From Aphrophora alni (taxonomy: Eukaryota > Arthropoda > Insecta > Hemiptera > Aphrophoridae), in the NCBI GenBank assembly GCA_963513935.1, contig OY740769.1, positions 104,201,762 to 104,265,761 of the forward strand: a stretch of 64,000 nt of DNA. The letters run 5' to 3'. Position numbers and translations under genes: made by a program. Shown here in pieces: positions 22,519 to 34,249 of the stretch; the stretch's first letter is position 1; every line of letters begins with the position of its first letter. The notes beneath the pieces were generated by a model. The model was not told where the DNA came from. It worked only from the letters and a program-made list of their open reading frames with translations, and made no database searches.

Positions 22519-25500
22519 ACACGAGTAAGAGAGTTTGTGATGTTTCCCTATCTTTCTTTTTACTATAGTCTATTTACTTGTTATTTCTCCATTACAGGTG
22601 GTTGGACCAACGTGACAAATGTTGTGGACATGAGAGGTTCAGTAGCTATTGAATTTGCAAGTCAGACTTACGTTACGGCTTTGGATAATGGTCTTTTCAC
22701 TCTAGGTGCACCGCATAATGAAGGTAACTAAGTTACCAATTCTTCACACCATGTGGAGAATGAAAAATTTATAACTTTATATGTTTATAAGTTATTGCGC
22801 TTTCATAACATATTTTTTGTAGCTTCTTTTCTTTCTACAACTTATTTAAAAAATATAGTTTACGATTTTATGCTTTTTTTTCCTCTTTGGAAACATAGTA
22901 AAAAATAAACAAACAACAAATTTATTTCTGTTTTGCATGATCTTCATTTATCATAGACTAGGGAGAATTCATAATAGTGATGGTAGACATTCTGTTTAAT
23001 AGCTGCTATCATCAGTACATAAGTTTTAGTTGAAACAGTGTATAACATAACTGATAAGTTTTAGTCAGCTGTTCAAATAGATGAATGAAACTTTGTGTTT
23101 TATATTATTTCCACCATTTTTTACCCTTATAATTTAAAAGGGATTTTAAACAACATTTCAGAGGTAAAGTGAACAGTGACTGAATACTTTTTATAGAATA
23201 TTAATGTGTTTGTGTGAAAGAGAGAAGTTTGTGTAACATTTAAGCGAATAAAATATATGTATTAGTAGACAAAATTGATTTTCAAACATTATTTCAGTCA
23301 ACGTTATTCCCCCTTCCTTATGTGATAGTGTTGCAGTCGTGATGCAATTACATAGCTTTACATAAATCACAATAACAGTCTTAGAGAGAGGTCTGATGTG
23401 GCAGGACGTGTTTTCAATACAGAGAAACTTTTACAAAAATGTAGATTAAGTGTTAATAAAAGTCTTAGAGCAGAGTATGGAGGTGATGGTTGTGTTTTGT
23501 AAAGTCTTAGTTTGGGACCCGATATGGTCAGACCTATAATAGTTTTTTAGTCGAGTGTAGATGATGGTTTGACGTGTTTTAAAGCAGTCTTAGTGGTAAT
23601 CATTCACAGAGAAATCTAAACAGTATAGTAGAGTGTGTGTAATGATATTAGAAGGATTATAATGGACAAAGATTTTAAAACGAGTAACGTGTTACGCGCA
23701 AAGACAATTACGGCGTCTCGTATTAAAACGGTTGAATGATGAACAGTAATAAAGTGTAAAGAATGAACTAATAATGTTTCTAAACATTTTTAACACGAAC
23801 ATTTACAAGAGTGATTGAGGTGGGATCCATGGACATCGTCTTCATGGACAGAACAAAGAACTTTTAGCAACTGCCATCTTATATGCACCACAACTGCGTA
23901 ATGTAACAACGGACTGGTAAAATGTGTTATATAACACAATAAAATTAATCTATGTATGATATAAAATGTAATATGTTTCATGTTTCTAATGATAACTTCA
24001 TGTTCTTTTGTAATTTGATATTTAAACAAATATATTTTCTATATGAATAAACAATAGATGTCGATTGACATAATTTTTTTTAGATAAAGTAAATTCAATA
24101 TTAAGTAACAGATATTTCAATCTGTTTTATTTCTTAAATATTTTTTCTAGTTGCAACATAAAGTTGAATTCAAGTTTTCTAAAAACAGTCCTTCTTCTAA
24201 GGTAATAAAAAAGTTAATTTGAATAGGATGTTAGTCTTAGTTGATTTATTTGATATTTTTGTCATAATAAATGTCATGTACTAAATTTCACTTTAATAAA
24301 TTCATGTTAAAATTTCAGTTCAAGCGTTACTCATTCTCAACCAGAAATCACTGTAAGTACACTGAAAAAGAATTCACACCCTGAGATAAATATAATTAAA
24401 TTCATAAATTCAATTAAACTTTTAGATTCATTTTCTAAATTGATGTTAACACATCTGGCGCCCTTAGCTGAGCAAACTTTTAATAGAAACTTTAAATATA
24501 AAAAATAACTTAAGTAATAATTTCTTTTAAAATAACCATCTGTTATATTTTTCAATTATTACAATTATCGCCCAACTTTTGGGGCTGTTAATGTTTAAAG
24601 TAAGTCTACCTTCTCTTATATTTTTAAATTATTACAAGTTGCTTCAATATCTTTAAAATGAGGCGTCATAAATATTTATAGGTTCGACCATTGCTTCACA
24701 ATTTTTAAACAAAAATAATGCTTAGAAAACTAAGTGTATAAGTATGTTAGAGGCCACATAATTAAGGTAGTAAATTGAAATTTTGTATTAAAGTTTGTTT
24801 GTGCTGTTATAAAAATCTATTTAAGTTGTAAAAAAGCAATAAAAATTTCAACATAATGACCATTTTAAATATTGTTTATCTCTGTTTTTTTAGTAATTCA
24901 ACGTACAACACATCAGATTAGGTTAAAATTTTCATATTATTTATTTTACATGCAATGGTATCAACTTCTATGATAAAAAAACCATGTCATAGGAAAAATG
25001 GTAATATCTACCCTGACCACCTAAAACATTTGGTATTCACCGAGTGTGAAGGCTTTTTCACATTTATACAGCTTTGTAGTTACCAAAGCTGAGACACCGA
25101 CGTTAGTAAAATGAATGGAGGTTGTTTAATATATACATAACTATAGATCCTGTCATTAAAGTATTATTTTATTCAATTATCAAATTCACTACAGGTGTGT
25201 TAGAGTTGGTTTACATGACAGGGCTGGGTAAGTAACATAATAATCTCATAAACTTTTTTATTTTGATATAGCATGTCACTTACTTTCATAAATAAGTGTC
25301 ATATCATAAATTTTATATATTAAGATTATCTTTGTTGGAGTGTTTTACAAGGTTTTTTTGTTCAGGTGAAGGACCTTCTCCAGAAGAAGTGTTAACTGCT
25401 ATTACTGTGAATGAAAATAAAGTTGCTTTTAAGTCTGGATATGGAAAGTACTTGGGCGTAAATAAGGAAGGCTCTGTCATTGGTCGTTCTGATGCTATTG

Positions 25501-28500
25501 GCTCTATGGAACAGTGGGAACCAGTATTTCAGGTAATTCTCTTCTCAATGCACAAATTATATAAAAATGTGCTTTTCCATTAAAAAATAAATTAATTAAT
25601 TCCCTTAAGATTATGGAGGAGCAATGAAATTTTAAGTTATGAAATTTTTTAGAGTTTGGGTCAGATTCCGTTATTTTTCTCCATACATGTAATAATGTGT
25701 TATAAACTTTAGTCACTTTGACAAAGTGTTCAGCAACCGGGAATTTCTGGAAAAGCGGGAATTGTACAGGAATTTAATATGTACATGAAAAAAGCAGGAA
25801 TTTTTCTCTTTTAAAACTGGCACTAAATTTTTTAGCATTGGACGTTGCTTGTGAGTAAGGTGCAATTCATTTATACACCTATGAACAACATACTTGTCAA
25901 AGTCATCTAATCCAGATTTAAATTTTCCTCGGACGTCATTTACGAGGGGTCGAGAAAGGTTGCCAAGTTTCATTGTTAGTTTTATTTTCTTTAATTATTC
26001 GTTGAATACTCCTACGGGTCACCCCTATGACCTGGGAAACTCTTTCTTGCACCTTTGTCAATAATATTGGACCTTCTTGTGCCTCCTTTTTCATAAAGTT
26101 ATAAATATTGCTTATGAGCTCTCGTGCCTCGTTGTGAATAATTTTCTTACCGTCATTTTTTGTTCTGTTTTGGTTCAATTCCATATTAATAACAAAAGCA
26201 ACAACACTACACAAGCATTAACAAATCACTATAGGCCTACTACTAACTAAACAATATCCGATGTTGTACGACACAATTGATTATACGTTATTTGTAATAT
26301 ATTGTCTAGAAACCCACTGGCGAAAGGACAGCGGAACACTAACTCACTCACTTCCCCCACCACTAAAAAGTGACGGGAACCTGTTTGCCCAATGAAGGTC
26401 AAGCGCCACTACATACCAAATGACCTCTACATTACATAATCAATTAAAAAGGATTCCTTTAATATTGCTTTCAATTGTATGAGGCAGGAGGAAACTTAAA
26501 AAAAGACTGTGTTTAATCTACTTTCATATTAAAAAAATTATTAATCTTTCAAAATTATCTGTGGTTTTAAAATTATTGTTTTAATAAAACAATAACTAAA
26601 AGATATTGGGCTGAAATTGTAAATTGATGGTAGAAGAATACTTTCTATGGATAGGTGGAAACAGGGGGGGTGGCAAAAATTGGTTTATTAACCATAAAAT
26701 GGTGACCGTTATTGTAAAATTCTAATAGAACACTATAATTAGATCTTAAATTACTCTCATATTTTGTTATTTATTAATTTTTTGGAGGGAAATTGTTGTT
26801 TTGAAATAAAAAATATATAAAGGAAAAACATGTTGCATCCATTCTTTTTGGGAAAGAACTCTAGAAAAGAACACACAGGAATCTCCTTATCTTTCTCACA
26901 GATATAAAAGTCAGGGTAGGGGGGAGGGAAGCAGCATATCAACAGACAACAACATTCTAACAACTCCAAATACAAATGATTTCGTTCATTTAAAATTTTT
27001 ACACTTTCCTATTGAGACTAGAAGATTTTTTAAATTATTTTGCCTAAAAGCAAAATTACTATGTGTTATTTGTTACTTTGCTAAGTAAAATACCAGATCG
27101 ATATAAAAGGGAAATAATAGAGCATGTTTTTGTCAGACATTTATAGCTTTGAAGTATTTAATTTACTTCTTACAATTTTAAAAAAAGTTACAGCCATTAC
27201 AAAATTAAACACAGTTTTTGTAAAACATGCCAGTTAAAACTATTTTCATAAAATATGGACCAACTTGAAATATATGTAAAAAATTCATGTTATCAATATA
27301 AATATAAAATATTTATTTAAAAAAATTACTATTAAGCGGAAAAAATAACGAATTTATATAACAGAGTTAAGAAAATCATTTTCTACACAGTCTAAACACG
27401 TGGCTAGGGCTGACTGTTTCCTACAAATGAAATTTATACAAATCCCACATCTTGTTTTGGAAAGGGGATGTTTTCTCCAGTCGCACTTGAAGCACCTTCC
27501 TTAAAGTTCCTTCCAGTAACTGCATCCTTGGAAGCTAGAACAGGCCGCTGTTGTTCTTCTATTCCTAGAATGTTCTATTCCTAGGATTCTGATTTTTGTG
27601 TGACTTGACAAACTCCTGTGGAGTAGCCATGATTGCATATACTTCTTGTAGAGATCTTTGGCCAGAATTTGCAGAAATTTTCTTCTATATAAATTCTGAT
27701 TTTATATTTTGTTTGAAAAAATTAACCTATTTAGTCCCTCTACCTTCAAAATTGAATAGAAAATGGTCATTGACCACTAGTTGGTGATCCTAGCCACTAA
27801 ATCGATAAAAATCTGAACTGGAAGGGTCATATTGAAGGAACTTCAAGGAAACATAGGAAAGCCTGTTTTATTCTAAGGTCCATAAAGGGTTTATGCTTCT
27901 TGGAGGTTAAAAAAGATGTATATTTTGCATAATTCCATTCTATATTGTCATATATTATGAAATCATATTTTGGGGGAAATTCAATAGTAGTGTTCTGTTT
28001 AGGTTGCAAAAACAAGCTCTTAGAATTATTTTCATACAAAATAGAAGAAAGTCATGTAGGTTTCTTTTTCAGCTTAGTAAAATATTGCCTTCACCATGTC
28101 TTTTCATTTTGGAGAGTATGTCATTCGTACATAAACACTCTGAGTTGTTTATACCAGGCACAGAAATAACTTGCAATGTAAACAATACCATCTTGTTTTA
28201 AGCCAGAAAAGGGATATAATTACATGAGGGTACAATTAATTATATAACCAGCTTCCAGATATCATTAAAGCAAATATCATTATTTAGTATTCAGAAGGAG
28301 AGTAAAGGAAATGGTTTAGGAGAAAATTGATTATTTCGTTGACAGTTTTTTGAACAAATGTTCAGAATAAAAAATAGCTTTTTACAGAGTTCTAGATATT
28401 TCACAAGAAGGGATCTCTTTTTTGCTGTTATATTTAGATAGGGTTAATAAATTAGTAATATGGTTATTAATGTTATTATTATTATATTTTGTTAAACTGT

Positions 28501-31500
28501 AGATGTCAAATATTATGAGGTTTAAGTACGTAAACTGTTAAGTTCAAGTATTATATATATGATGGTTAGTAATGTTGATGTATATTGTGATGTGTTTATG
28601 CTTATGTCGTGACTAGAATTAATGACATGCCTTATACAAAATGTATTGGTTTTTTTTAAAAAAAAGTATGAATAATTAAATAAACCTGAGAACTGGCCTA
28701 AATAAGAAGTAGAGGGAACACAACGGAAAAGTTCTAATTTAAAGTGGAAATTTACCACATATATTTTTTAAAACAACAGAATTTTTAATTTAAAAAAATT
28801 TAAATCAACAATTTTTTTAATTAACATTTCCTTGATATACTAATAAATAAAAAATAAAATAGTTTAAATATGTAGCAGCAAATGTACACAAAAAATTATG
28901 AAGACAATTATTATAGTAAAAATGTAGAAAAATGTGAACAGATTGAAAGCAAAATTGTCAAATTAATAAAATGGTGGCTGAAAAATAAGTGATGGGTACA
29001 TTTAAATCATTTGCCCAATGGGTAAAACTTTGAATGATCTTGTTAATATCAAACATGTGAATGTAATTCACCCGAGTTTTTCACATAAAATTCTGCCAAA
29101 AACCACATCTCAAAGCCTGCCAACCAAGCAGACATCATGTTGCCCAGAAAACCCAAATCAAATCTATAGAATGCCTCATGGCAAAACATATGTGAAACTA
29201 CTTTAGGACAATGCTCCTAGTGGAGCTTACCAATACTAAGTACCCATGTACACCTACACAAAAGTCCCTGACACGACCTCCTGTGGGCCAAGCTCAAAAT
29301 ATCGCATAAACACAAATTCAACACTGATTGGCTACTAGCTTTACCTCATATAAGACACACTTTCTCAAGCACTTCTTACTGCTGGCCAGATCTTCAAATC
29401 TGCCATTAACACCAATACATTTCTGATACGCCTGTAGTACTGTTACTTTTAACAATGAGATTTCACACCATCGTTTATAACAAATAAATAGGGAGAAATC
29501 CCTTCAAAAAATCAGTTCTCTCACCAGGAAAGGAAGAAATTGGATAAGTTAGCTCCAATCAGGAACTTGTTTGAAAAATTTATCAAAAATTACAAACAAA
29601 ACTATGTTGTCAGTAAATTTGTAACAGTTGACGAAATCTTGGAAATTTTTTAGAGGCGGTGCCACGTATCGTACCCCACGTTGGAACGCCACTTACCACT
29701 TACCGGCTCACTCTAACCCCGGGTCGTTACGTCACTTACCACGTGCCATCTTTTCTTTTAACTTTTTAACCCCTCGTTGGGAGTTCGAGTCGGTTCAATC
29801 GCGGACAAGACCAAGTTGCTCACTTTTACAATTTTACTTTAAATCAAAGTTATTGCAAGACTTGGCTTTTGTAACTCTGAGTCTGTTCTCAACAACTTAC
29901 AATCTGAATTTACTAAAATTCTCTGAATTTTATTTCTTTGCTCTATGAATTTACTTTTATGACTTTAACACTCTCTCTCTCTGGGGAAGTGCCTTTTGGA
30001 AGAAATCGGCTCCTGAATTCCGATAATAATTTTTATTTATATTTATTATATATATATACTGTCCATTCCTTCCCCAACAAAACCTGTTTTTTTTAGTAGC
30101 ACATTTGTTCACTTCTAAACGGATTAGAAACACAATATGTTAAAAGGTACAACCGGTCTGCAATGAGAGCAGGTGTGTCTTAGTAGTGTGTGTTGTTTCT
30201 TCTCGTGTTCACTGTTACCCCTAAAAATGATTAGCTAAATTCATTTTTAGACATGTCTAATGATATTATTGTTTGTCAAAGCTGGTTCACATTATCAATT
30301 CAGTTTGGATTGAGAAAATAGTTGTGAAGACATTGGTTCAGTAAATTGTCTTGCCTCTGGGTACTGTTAACACACCACACTTCCAACATTAGTGATCCCT
30401 CATGTCCTAAACTAGCCATTAACCTTCCCTGAGCTATGACGGATATATCCGCACACCTTTTTGAATTTCGCCGGGGTTGGCGGATATATCCATATAGTTA
30501 TTGAAGGTTATTTTTAGTGTGTATATTTCTTAAAGTAGTTCAAATAAGTATATAATAATAATAGGGCAGTAGCTGCAAGTGAAGTATCGAAGTATAATTT
30601 TACTAACAAAGCTCTTTTTCTGTACTAGATATAAGTCAATTAAAGCGTTTTTGGTACCTTTCATTTATTTAAATCATATGAACATATCCATCAATTATCC
30701 ACTTCTCTTCGAACCACTTTTTATATTTAGACAAAAAACTTATATTAACAGTCCTTCTAAGAATTACATAACTGATGTATTTTTGTGTTATAATAGGATG
30801 GTAACTTGGCATTATTAAGTTGTACAAATTGCTTTATGTCTGTACGACAAGAAGACGATACCGTTGTAGCTATTAATCGTTCTGCAGGCCCTGGAGAAAT
30901 GCTTCGTATACGTAGTGCAGCTGTTGTCGAAAAGGATGAAGGCGCTGATATTCCAATCGAAGAGAAAGGAAATTTATCACAAATTGAAGAAAATTATGTG
31001 TAAGTATAATTTACATATTCTTTAAAGTTAATGTTTAGTCTTTAGAAAACATGCTCTATAGGAGTGTTGAACCGGCTTGGTGTCTCAAAACATACTAGGA
31101 GAATTATGATATTACAGAATTTATGAATGAAGAAGAACGTGGCTTATAGATAGGTCTAGATAGACATGAATCCAAAAGTGGTGGTAGATATCATCATAAC
31201 AGGACATTCTGTATTAAGTAGTCAGCTTTCAATTAATGATGGGAAAGAAAGCTTTTAACACCATGAGACTTATGTGGTCTTGAACATTTATACAAGCTGT
31301 ATTGGGTATAGTAGAATAAGATATGAAAAACTTGAGTGGAACATAATGGGATTTTAAGGATTTGCAAATTTAGGACTGATCATAATATTTTTACTGTGAT
31401 GTTGGGGAAAGAAGTATTTTGTTACAAAATCTCAGTTATTATAATATTTGCAGTGATTTTCAAAAACTGAGTGACACAATTTTTTTTGGAATAGTTTTTT

Positions 31501-31949
31501 GAATTCCTAAATATACTTGTAAAATATAATTGCTGGAACTCTAAACTTAATGTTTTCTGTCATAAGAAAAACACAAAAATTTGATTTGTTAACATCAGTA
31601 GTAACGATATTCATAAAATTTTCATTAATCATGAAAAAAAAAAAGAGTTTTTGATTCTGGCACATGTACAAGTGAGAAAGTTGTGCATCATTTATTGAGC
31701 AGGATCATGGGTCCTTTAAATAATGGTTTGCATGTTTGGGTTTTTTAAGTAAAAGTGTGATTTTACTTGTATAATACTTGTAATTTTTGTTTTGATTTCA
31801 GGAGAAAATTTCAGAAATTTCAAGATAAAAAACTGAAAATCAACACAGGTGATAAATCTGAATTGAAAAAAGCTAAAACTACAGGAACTCTTCATGAAGC
31901 CTTACTTGATAGGAGAAGTAAAATGAAAGCTGATCGCTACTGCAAATAA
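16461..31949 (+). CDS. FRG1: FRG1, six exons
   Basis: Exons: 16461-16519, 22274-22356, 22598-22723, 25366-25532, 30797-30999, 31802-31949; 786 coding bases, 261 aa, against 258 in human FRG1. All introns are GT-AG and phases agree throughout. FRG1 is a nuclear/nucleolar beta-trefoil (fascin-like) protein linked to spliceosomal C complexes, RNA binding and actin bundling. Family marks: N-terminal [16 protein letters not shown], then a Lys/Arg-rich tract in exon 2; [14 protein letters not shown] (exon 3); [18 protein letters not shown] and EQWEPVFQ (exon 4); [18 protein letters not shown] across exons 5-6; and C-terminal [14 protein letters not shown]. No frame break, so it looks functional. 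Introns 1 (5.75 kb) and 4 (5.26 kb) are packed with TEs. Promoter not identified; a GC-richer stretch at 16040-16180 is the likeliest 5' region. An AATAAA overlaps the stop codon; another lies at 32449. Confidence 0.95.
16520..17794. other. FRG1 intron 1, first part: nothing else seen
   Basis: AT-rich intron sequence beginning with the donor GTATGT at 16520. No coding or repeat structure that I can support until the MITE at 17796. Confidence 0.5.
17796..18254. mobile_element. MITE with 57-bp TIRs, inserted in TA repeats
   Basis: Left TIR 17796-17852 (GGTACTTACGTATTAACGCC...) and right TIR 18198-18254 are inverted copies that differ at only a few positions and by one GC indel. Both ends abut TA microsatellites (17781-17795 and 18255-18294), so the target was a TA tract. 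Inside is a second inverted pair, AGGTTTGGCCAGGTG (18031 and again at 18069) against ACTTGGCCAAACCT (18150-18163), around more TA repeats. This looks like a nested smaller element. No ORF; the transposase source is unknown. Confidence 0.75.
18255..18396. repeat. TA microsatellites around a short unit
   Basis: TA tracts at 18255-18294 and 18345-18396 enclose a segment of about 50 bp starting GAACTTCCCAACCTG. After the second tract a partial match appears (CCTAGTTATCTTCCCAG, inverse sense). Possibly another small element inserted in a TA repeat. Confidence 0.6.
18449..20941 (-). mobile_element. 5'-truncated LINE with 10-bp TSD
   Basis: A retrotransposed copy in FRG1 intron 1, antisense to the gene. 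Its 5' end (20941) and its 3' AAGT-repeat tail (18449-18470) are flanked by a perfect direct repeat TGACTTACTT at 18439-18448 and 20942-20951, the mark of target-primed reverse transcription. The endonuclease part and ORF1 were lost on insertion. The remaining RT-RNase H frame is uninterrupted, so the insertion is young. Confidence 0.9.
18484..20940 (-). CDS. LINE reverse transcriptase-RNase H, 5'-truncated
   Basis: 818 aa with no stop or frameshift. The RT domain covers about residues 15-330 ([72 protein letters not shown] with Asp252-Asp253). RNase H covers about residues 537-670, with catalytic candidates Asp543 (YTDGS), Glu579 (DAELLAL), Asp603 (LTDSKSA) and Asp658 (NELADQ). A C-terminal zinc-knuckle-like [18 protein letters not shown] follows near residue 750. 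RT plus RNase H points to the I/Jockey group of insect LINEs. The natural protein would be longer at its N terminus; the methionine used here is internal to the lost frame. Confidence 0.9.
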   Translation of the reverse strand: MKLLSLARDDGDAAFTMNELRDGIDKLHASAPGQDNIHNDMLKHCAPKMLNKILGLFNSIWKTGKIPQEWKTSLIVPLPKPQKDQSLVTSYRPIALTSCLGKLMERLVNNRLSYKLESENLLDAKQFGFRKRRSTNDALLYLTNKIYKGFNQNKSTVAALLDFEAAFDKVPHKTILLQSARMGLRGNTLRYLTNFLSERIVRTTVNGKLSKPAKLENGIIQGSTISPTLFNIALHDLSSALPEGVDLVVFADDVTMFAVDGSPDKACALLQRALDGAVKWCLKWSLTISTAKTECAFFTRRNTLKEYKPRLLIENRELRVNECPKLLGVHLDPKLLWNKHTDEVRNQCSKRVNTIKAVANRNWGADTSTLRMLYSSYVRPKMLYCSEVWGSAACTHLKKIQQIQSAALRIILGCPSTSPIAAMEIEAHLEPIDLLIEKNILTKWIKTQTLPNDHPLFTLAPTTTRQSFTCRVDAMKTFAESIIPEPIPMVHSWPPWREAEVTAYTELPSGNSKSTSEDLNLLKAETLEMIEERYRDHTRIYTDGSVDLKQTKSGAGYYNDKTKERFYAPANSASSMDAELLALNAALVGCGQVPDSRICILTDSKSAIEAIQKNTPDDYYFRTSEIKSLLGALQETGKTIVFQWIPSHCGLQGNELADQIAKSAAEMHPVPPTKFSLSKCKRKIERFVMEKWTERWKQETVGRSLFKIQETPTAPNWYRGVSRSVATFIARARMGHAVTNSYLRRFRLRETDSCERCGIEEETMGHILLECTSENRMRDSLREALKDSQNKLEDALRNKKYWALAAAAYHGHRVVGIT
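20952..22273. other. FRG1 intron 1, last part
   Basis: AT-rich intron with TA/TG microsatellites at 22141-22195 and 22200-22217. It ends in a weak acceptor TTTTTGTTTAG at 22263-22273. Nothing else supported. Confidence 0.5.
22423..22516. repeat. (TA)n(TG)n in FRG1 intron 2
   Basis: TA tracts followed by a (TG) run, about 80 bp upstream of the exon 3 acceptor. A duplicated TTTAGTGTTTCTT flanks the first TA block. Confidence 0.9.
22724..25365. other. FRG1 intron 3: no feature supported
   Basis: 2.6 kb of AT-rich sequence between exons 3 and 4. No transposon protein, long repeat or second gene was recognised. Confidence 0.5.
25700..26215 (-). pseudogene. DDE_3-type (Tc1/IS630-like) transposon N-terminal relic
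   Basis: Minus strand. 26214 starts [20 protein letters not shown], then ...[40 protein letters not shown] and FSTPRK. A frameshift near 25950 leads to [20 protein letters not shown], then [11 protein letters not shown]. This helix-turn-helix plus DDFDK-x-VVxR layout is the DNA-binding half of a Tc1/IS630-like transposase family common in insects. The catalytic DDE half is missing. It lies in FRG1 intron 4. TIRs were not found. Confidence 0.6.
26230..27330. other. FRG1 intron 4, unassigned
   Basis: AT-rich, with a moderately GC-rich patch at 26310-26400 that could be the promoter end of the adjacent transposon relic. No coding sequence recognised. Confidence 0.4.
27340..27680 (-). pseudogene. 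piggyBac transposase C-terminal relic
   Basis: On the minus strand a Cys-rich segment reads [12 protein letters not shown]. After a one-base shift it continues [15 protein letters not shown] and ALATCLDC, then a stop near 27357. The spacing of Cys pairs with a K-TRC-IC--FIC core resembles the C-terminal zinc-finger domain of piggyBac transposases. Upstream the frames are broken. Only the tail of the protein is recognisable, so the call is tentative. Confidence 0.45.
28200..29640. other. FRG1 intron 4, unassigned
   Basis: No coding sequence supported. A frame at 29018-29206 has an unusual composition but no family match that I know. Confidence 0.4.
29660..30045 (+). repeat. interspersed repeat copy B
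   Basis: Inverted relative to copy A at 15135-15640 and highly similar over about 390 bp. Here the CT tract is only CTCTCTCTCTCT near 29970. Copies A and B flank most of FRG1 in opposite orientation. The apparent 106-codon frame at 29628-29948 is part of the repeat. Confidence 0.75.
30419..30512. repeat. short hairpin element with GGATATATCC arms
   Basis: Left arm AACCTTCCC...GACGGATATATCCGC (30421-30452) and right arm GCGGATATATCC...GAAGGTTA (30480-30511) are imperfect inverted copies. The left end sits at TTAA, but the right end lacks an exact TTAA, so a piggyBac-related MITE is only possible. Confidence 0.5.
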
Positions 31950-33240
31950 AGACTTAATGTTAATCTATTTAAGATGTAAAAAAAAATATGTAAAATGAGG
32001 TATGGACTATTCCTACATATTTAAAATAATTTTATTTTTATCATTATTGCTCAAGTTTGTGTGTGAATATATCCATTTTAGGATCCCCTGAGTCAAATAA
32101 TGTGGTTTTTGTCGTCTATAGTATGTACAGTGCTCTACAGCCCATGTGTGGACCGGTTTTAATCAAATTTGTTTTTGGGCATATTTTGGCCATACCTCGA
32201 GACTTTTTTCATTTCTTTATAACTCAAAATTTAAAGGTAGCTGCCATTTAAAAGAGAATAGGTCTATACAATTTTGCTCATACCTCTAAGGACCCAAAGA
32301 AAACATATTGGTTGTCATCTCTCCAAAAATACTGGTTTGTGGTTATCGGTGAAAAACAAAATTGTCGGCCTTATGATTATTATAAAAGATATAAGTTCTT
32401 AAAATCGGCTGCACCAATTTCATTCAAATTGTAATGATACGTGAAATTAATAAATACTTATAATAAAATCACAATTAAATATTGTATATATCAAAAATAG
32501 AATGATTTATATAATGGATCAAAAAACACCATTTTTGAGTTTTTCATTGAAATATCTGTTCTTACCTTCCATAGTGAAATGTTTTCTGAAATTTTCTAAT
32601 TTCTCATTGTCCTTAGAACAGTGAACAACTGTTTTTTTTTTTTTTTTTTTTTTTTCCAGTGGGTTAAGGGTTTGCAGACATTATCATTGAGGGTTGCATG
32701 ACTGTCATAGATCTCTACATCCTAGAGACATTTGTTAAGATTTTCCCTGATTTATACATAGTTTTACCCAGATTTACTGAAGCTAAAATTAAGTATTTAA
32801 TTCCCACTCTTGTATTACCTTTCAGTTTGAATCAATTGTTGTAATATGTAAGAGAACCTTCTTCCTGATTGGATATGCCTCCTATCCAGACTTGTTGGTA
32901 AATGCAGTTTCAAAGTTCATCATCCTATATACGTGTAGTTCGAAAACTGATGTTGTGTATGTGTTTATTCTGTTCCTGCTGGATTGTCAGTTTGCCACCC
33001 AATATATTTGACATTTTATTTTTCCTTTCCTTCAGCTTAAGAATGGTGCAGCATGCATACTTCTTCTCTTACAGACACAGTGAAAATATAACCATTGCCA
33101 TTACTATAGCTATAATATCCTACTAAATGCACCTGTAATATCAAAACAAACCTATTGCTGCAATTTCTGCAGATTAATGGCCGTTTTCATTTCCTACTTT
33201 TGTCTATCATATCAAAGAATAATGATTGAATTGTAGAAAC
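31950..33240. other. FRG1 3' flank with dispersed-repeat pieces
   Basis: Downstream of the FRG1 stop. The segment near 32080-32110 (TTTTAGGATCCCCTGAGTCA) resembles 61950-61980, and 32405-32440 has the common insect AATCGGCTGCACCAATTTCA motif; both are probably dispersed repeats. A T27 run lies near 32632-32656. No gene recognised. Confidence 0.4.
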
Positions 33241-33249
33241 TGTCCTTGA

Positions 33250-34245
33250 CATAGTCTCGAGGATGGTAGACCTTTCGGCTGATGGTATCTTCAGGAAGGA
33301 GAGGTATACAGTGAGGTTCGGGTAGGTAGATCGACCTGGGAGGGTCTAGGTGGTAAAGGCGGGTTACGGCATGATGTTGACCTTTTTTGTTGGACCTGAA
33401 AAGAGCCGGTCGGTCTAGTTTCTTAGAGCACCACGTAAAGTAGGGCCCCCTAGGATCACCGGGGGACAGGGTTAGAGATGTGAACGGGGTGGATAGGCAT
33501 GAATATCAAGGTTGGGAAGGAGTAAGCTATCTCGGCTGTGATTCTCTTATTTCGGGACTGCCTTCTGACGGACGATTCGCTGCTCTTCATTCGTCTTGGG
33601 CATCGATGGAGTTGTGTCCACCCACTATCGCCGGTGCCAAAGCATCTACAATTTCTTTTTCAGGAGGCGATGCGGGAGGAGCAGGTTGCTGCCGTTGCCT
33701 GGATTTCTCCGTTTAATTTCCCTTACGGGAGGCTACGGGGTGACTTGTCAGAGAGGCGGCGATCTCAGTGGTAGGTTGGTAGGAGTCAGGTGATAAGGTG
33801 TTGTTCCCAAAGATCAAAATGTGTATTGGCTTGAACAGGCTGGTAGGCAGCAGATGGCTCATGGTTCAGTCAGCAAAGTGAGTGTGGTTTCCTAGCAGCG
33901 TTCTCTGTGTGGTAGTACAGGTGAACTAGGGTTTCCCTGGAGAGTGTAGGTGAAGTGATTTTTTGATGTTTTTGTGTTGGAACTTTACAACTTTCAGCTC
34001 TACCAGTTTGAAGCTTAGCTTGCCTAGGACTGACCGAGTCCTAAACAATGAGCTATCCATTGTGTAAGTTCTACATGATGCAAACCAATTAGAGAGACGA
34101 GGTAAGTTGTGAGTAATAATAGTGTTGTGGGCGCTATTGTTTGTAGACGTGGAATTTTAAGCGCTCTCGTGATCGGGTGAGTGTAATTTTAAGCCGTGTA
34201 AGTGATAGTTGGGTGAACTAGTTCCCAGTTGTGGTGACATCATCC
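33250..34245 (+). repeat. interspersed repeat, long copy
   Basis: Related to 42750-43470. Both contain a CTGAAAAG-AG--C-CxCGG-C block, then AGAGCACCA-GTA, then GGTCACTGGGGACAGG or close, and both finish with GGGTGAACTAGTTCCCxGTTG. GC content is higher than the surroundings. Overlapping frames at 33480-33793 have no family match. Probably two copies of a non-autonomous element of unknown class. Confidence 0.55.
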
Positions 34246-34249
34246 TTAT

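Noticed and set aside
29018..29206. 62-codon frame considered as a gag or LINE ORF1 piece
   Set aside because: No motif supports it, and flanking frames do not continue the similarity.
33480..33793. Three overlapping plus-strand frames
   Set aside because: They lie in an interspersed repeat of higher GC content; no family match and no conservation in the second copy.
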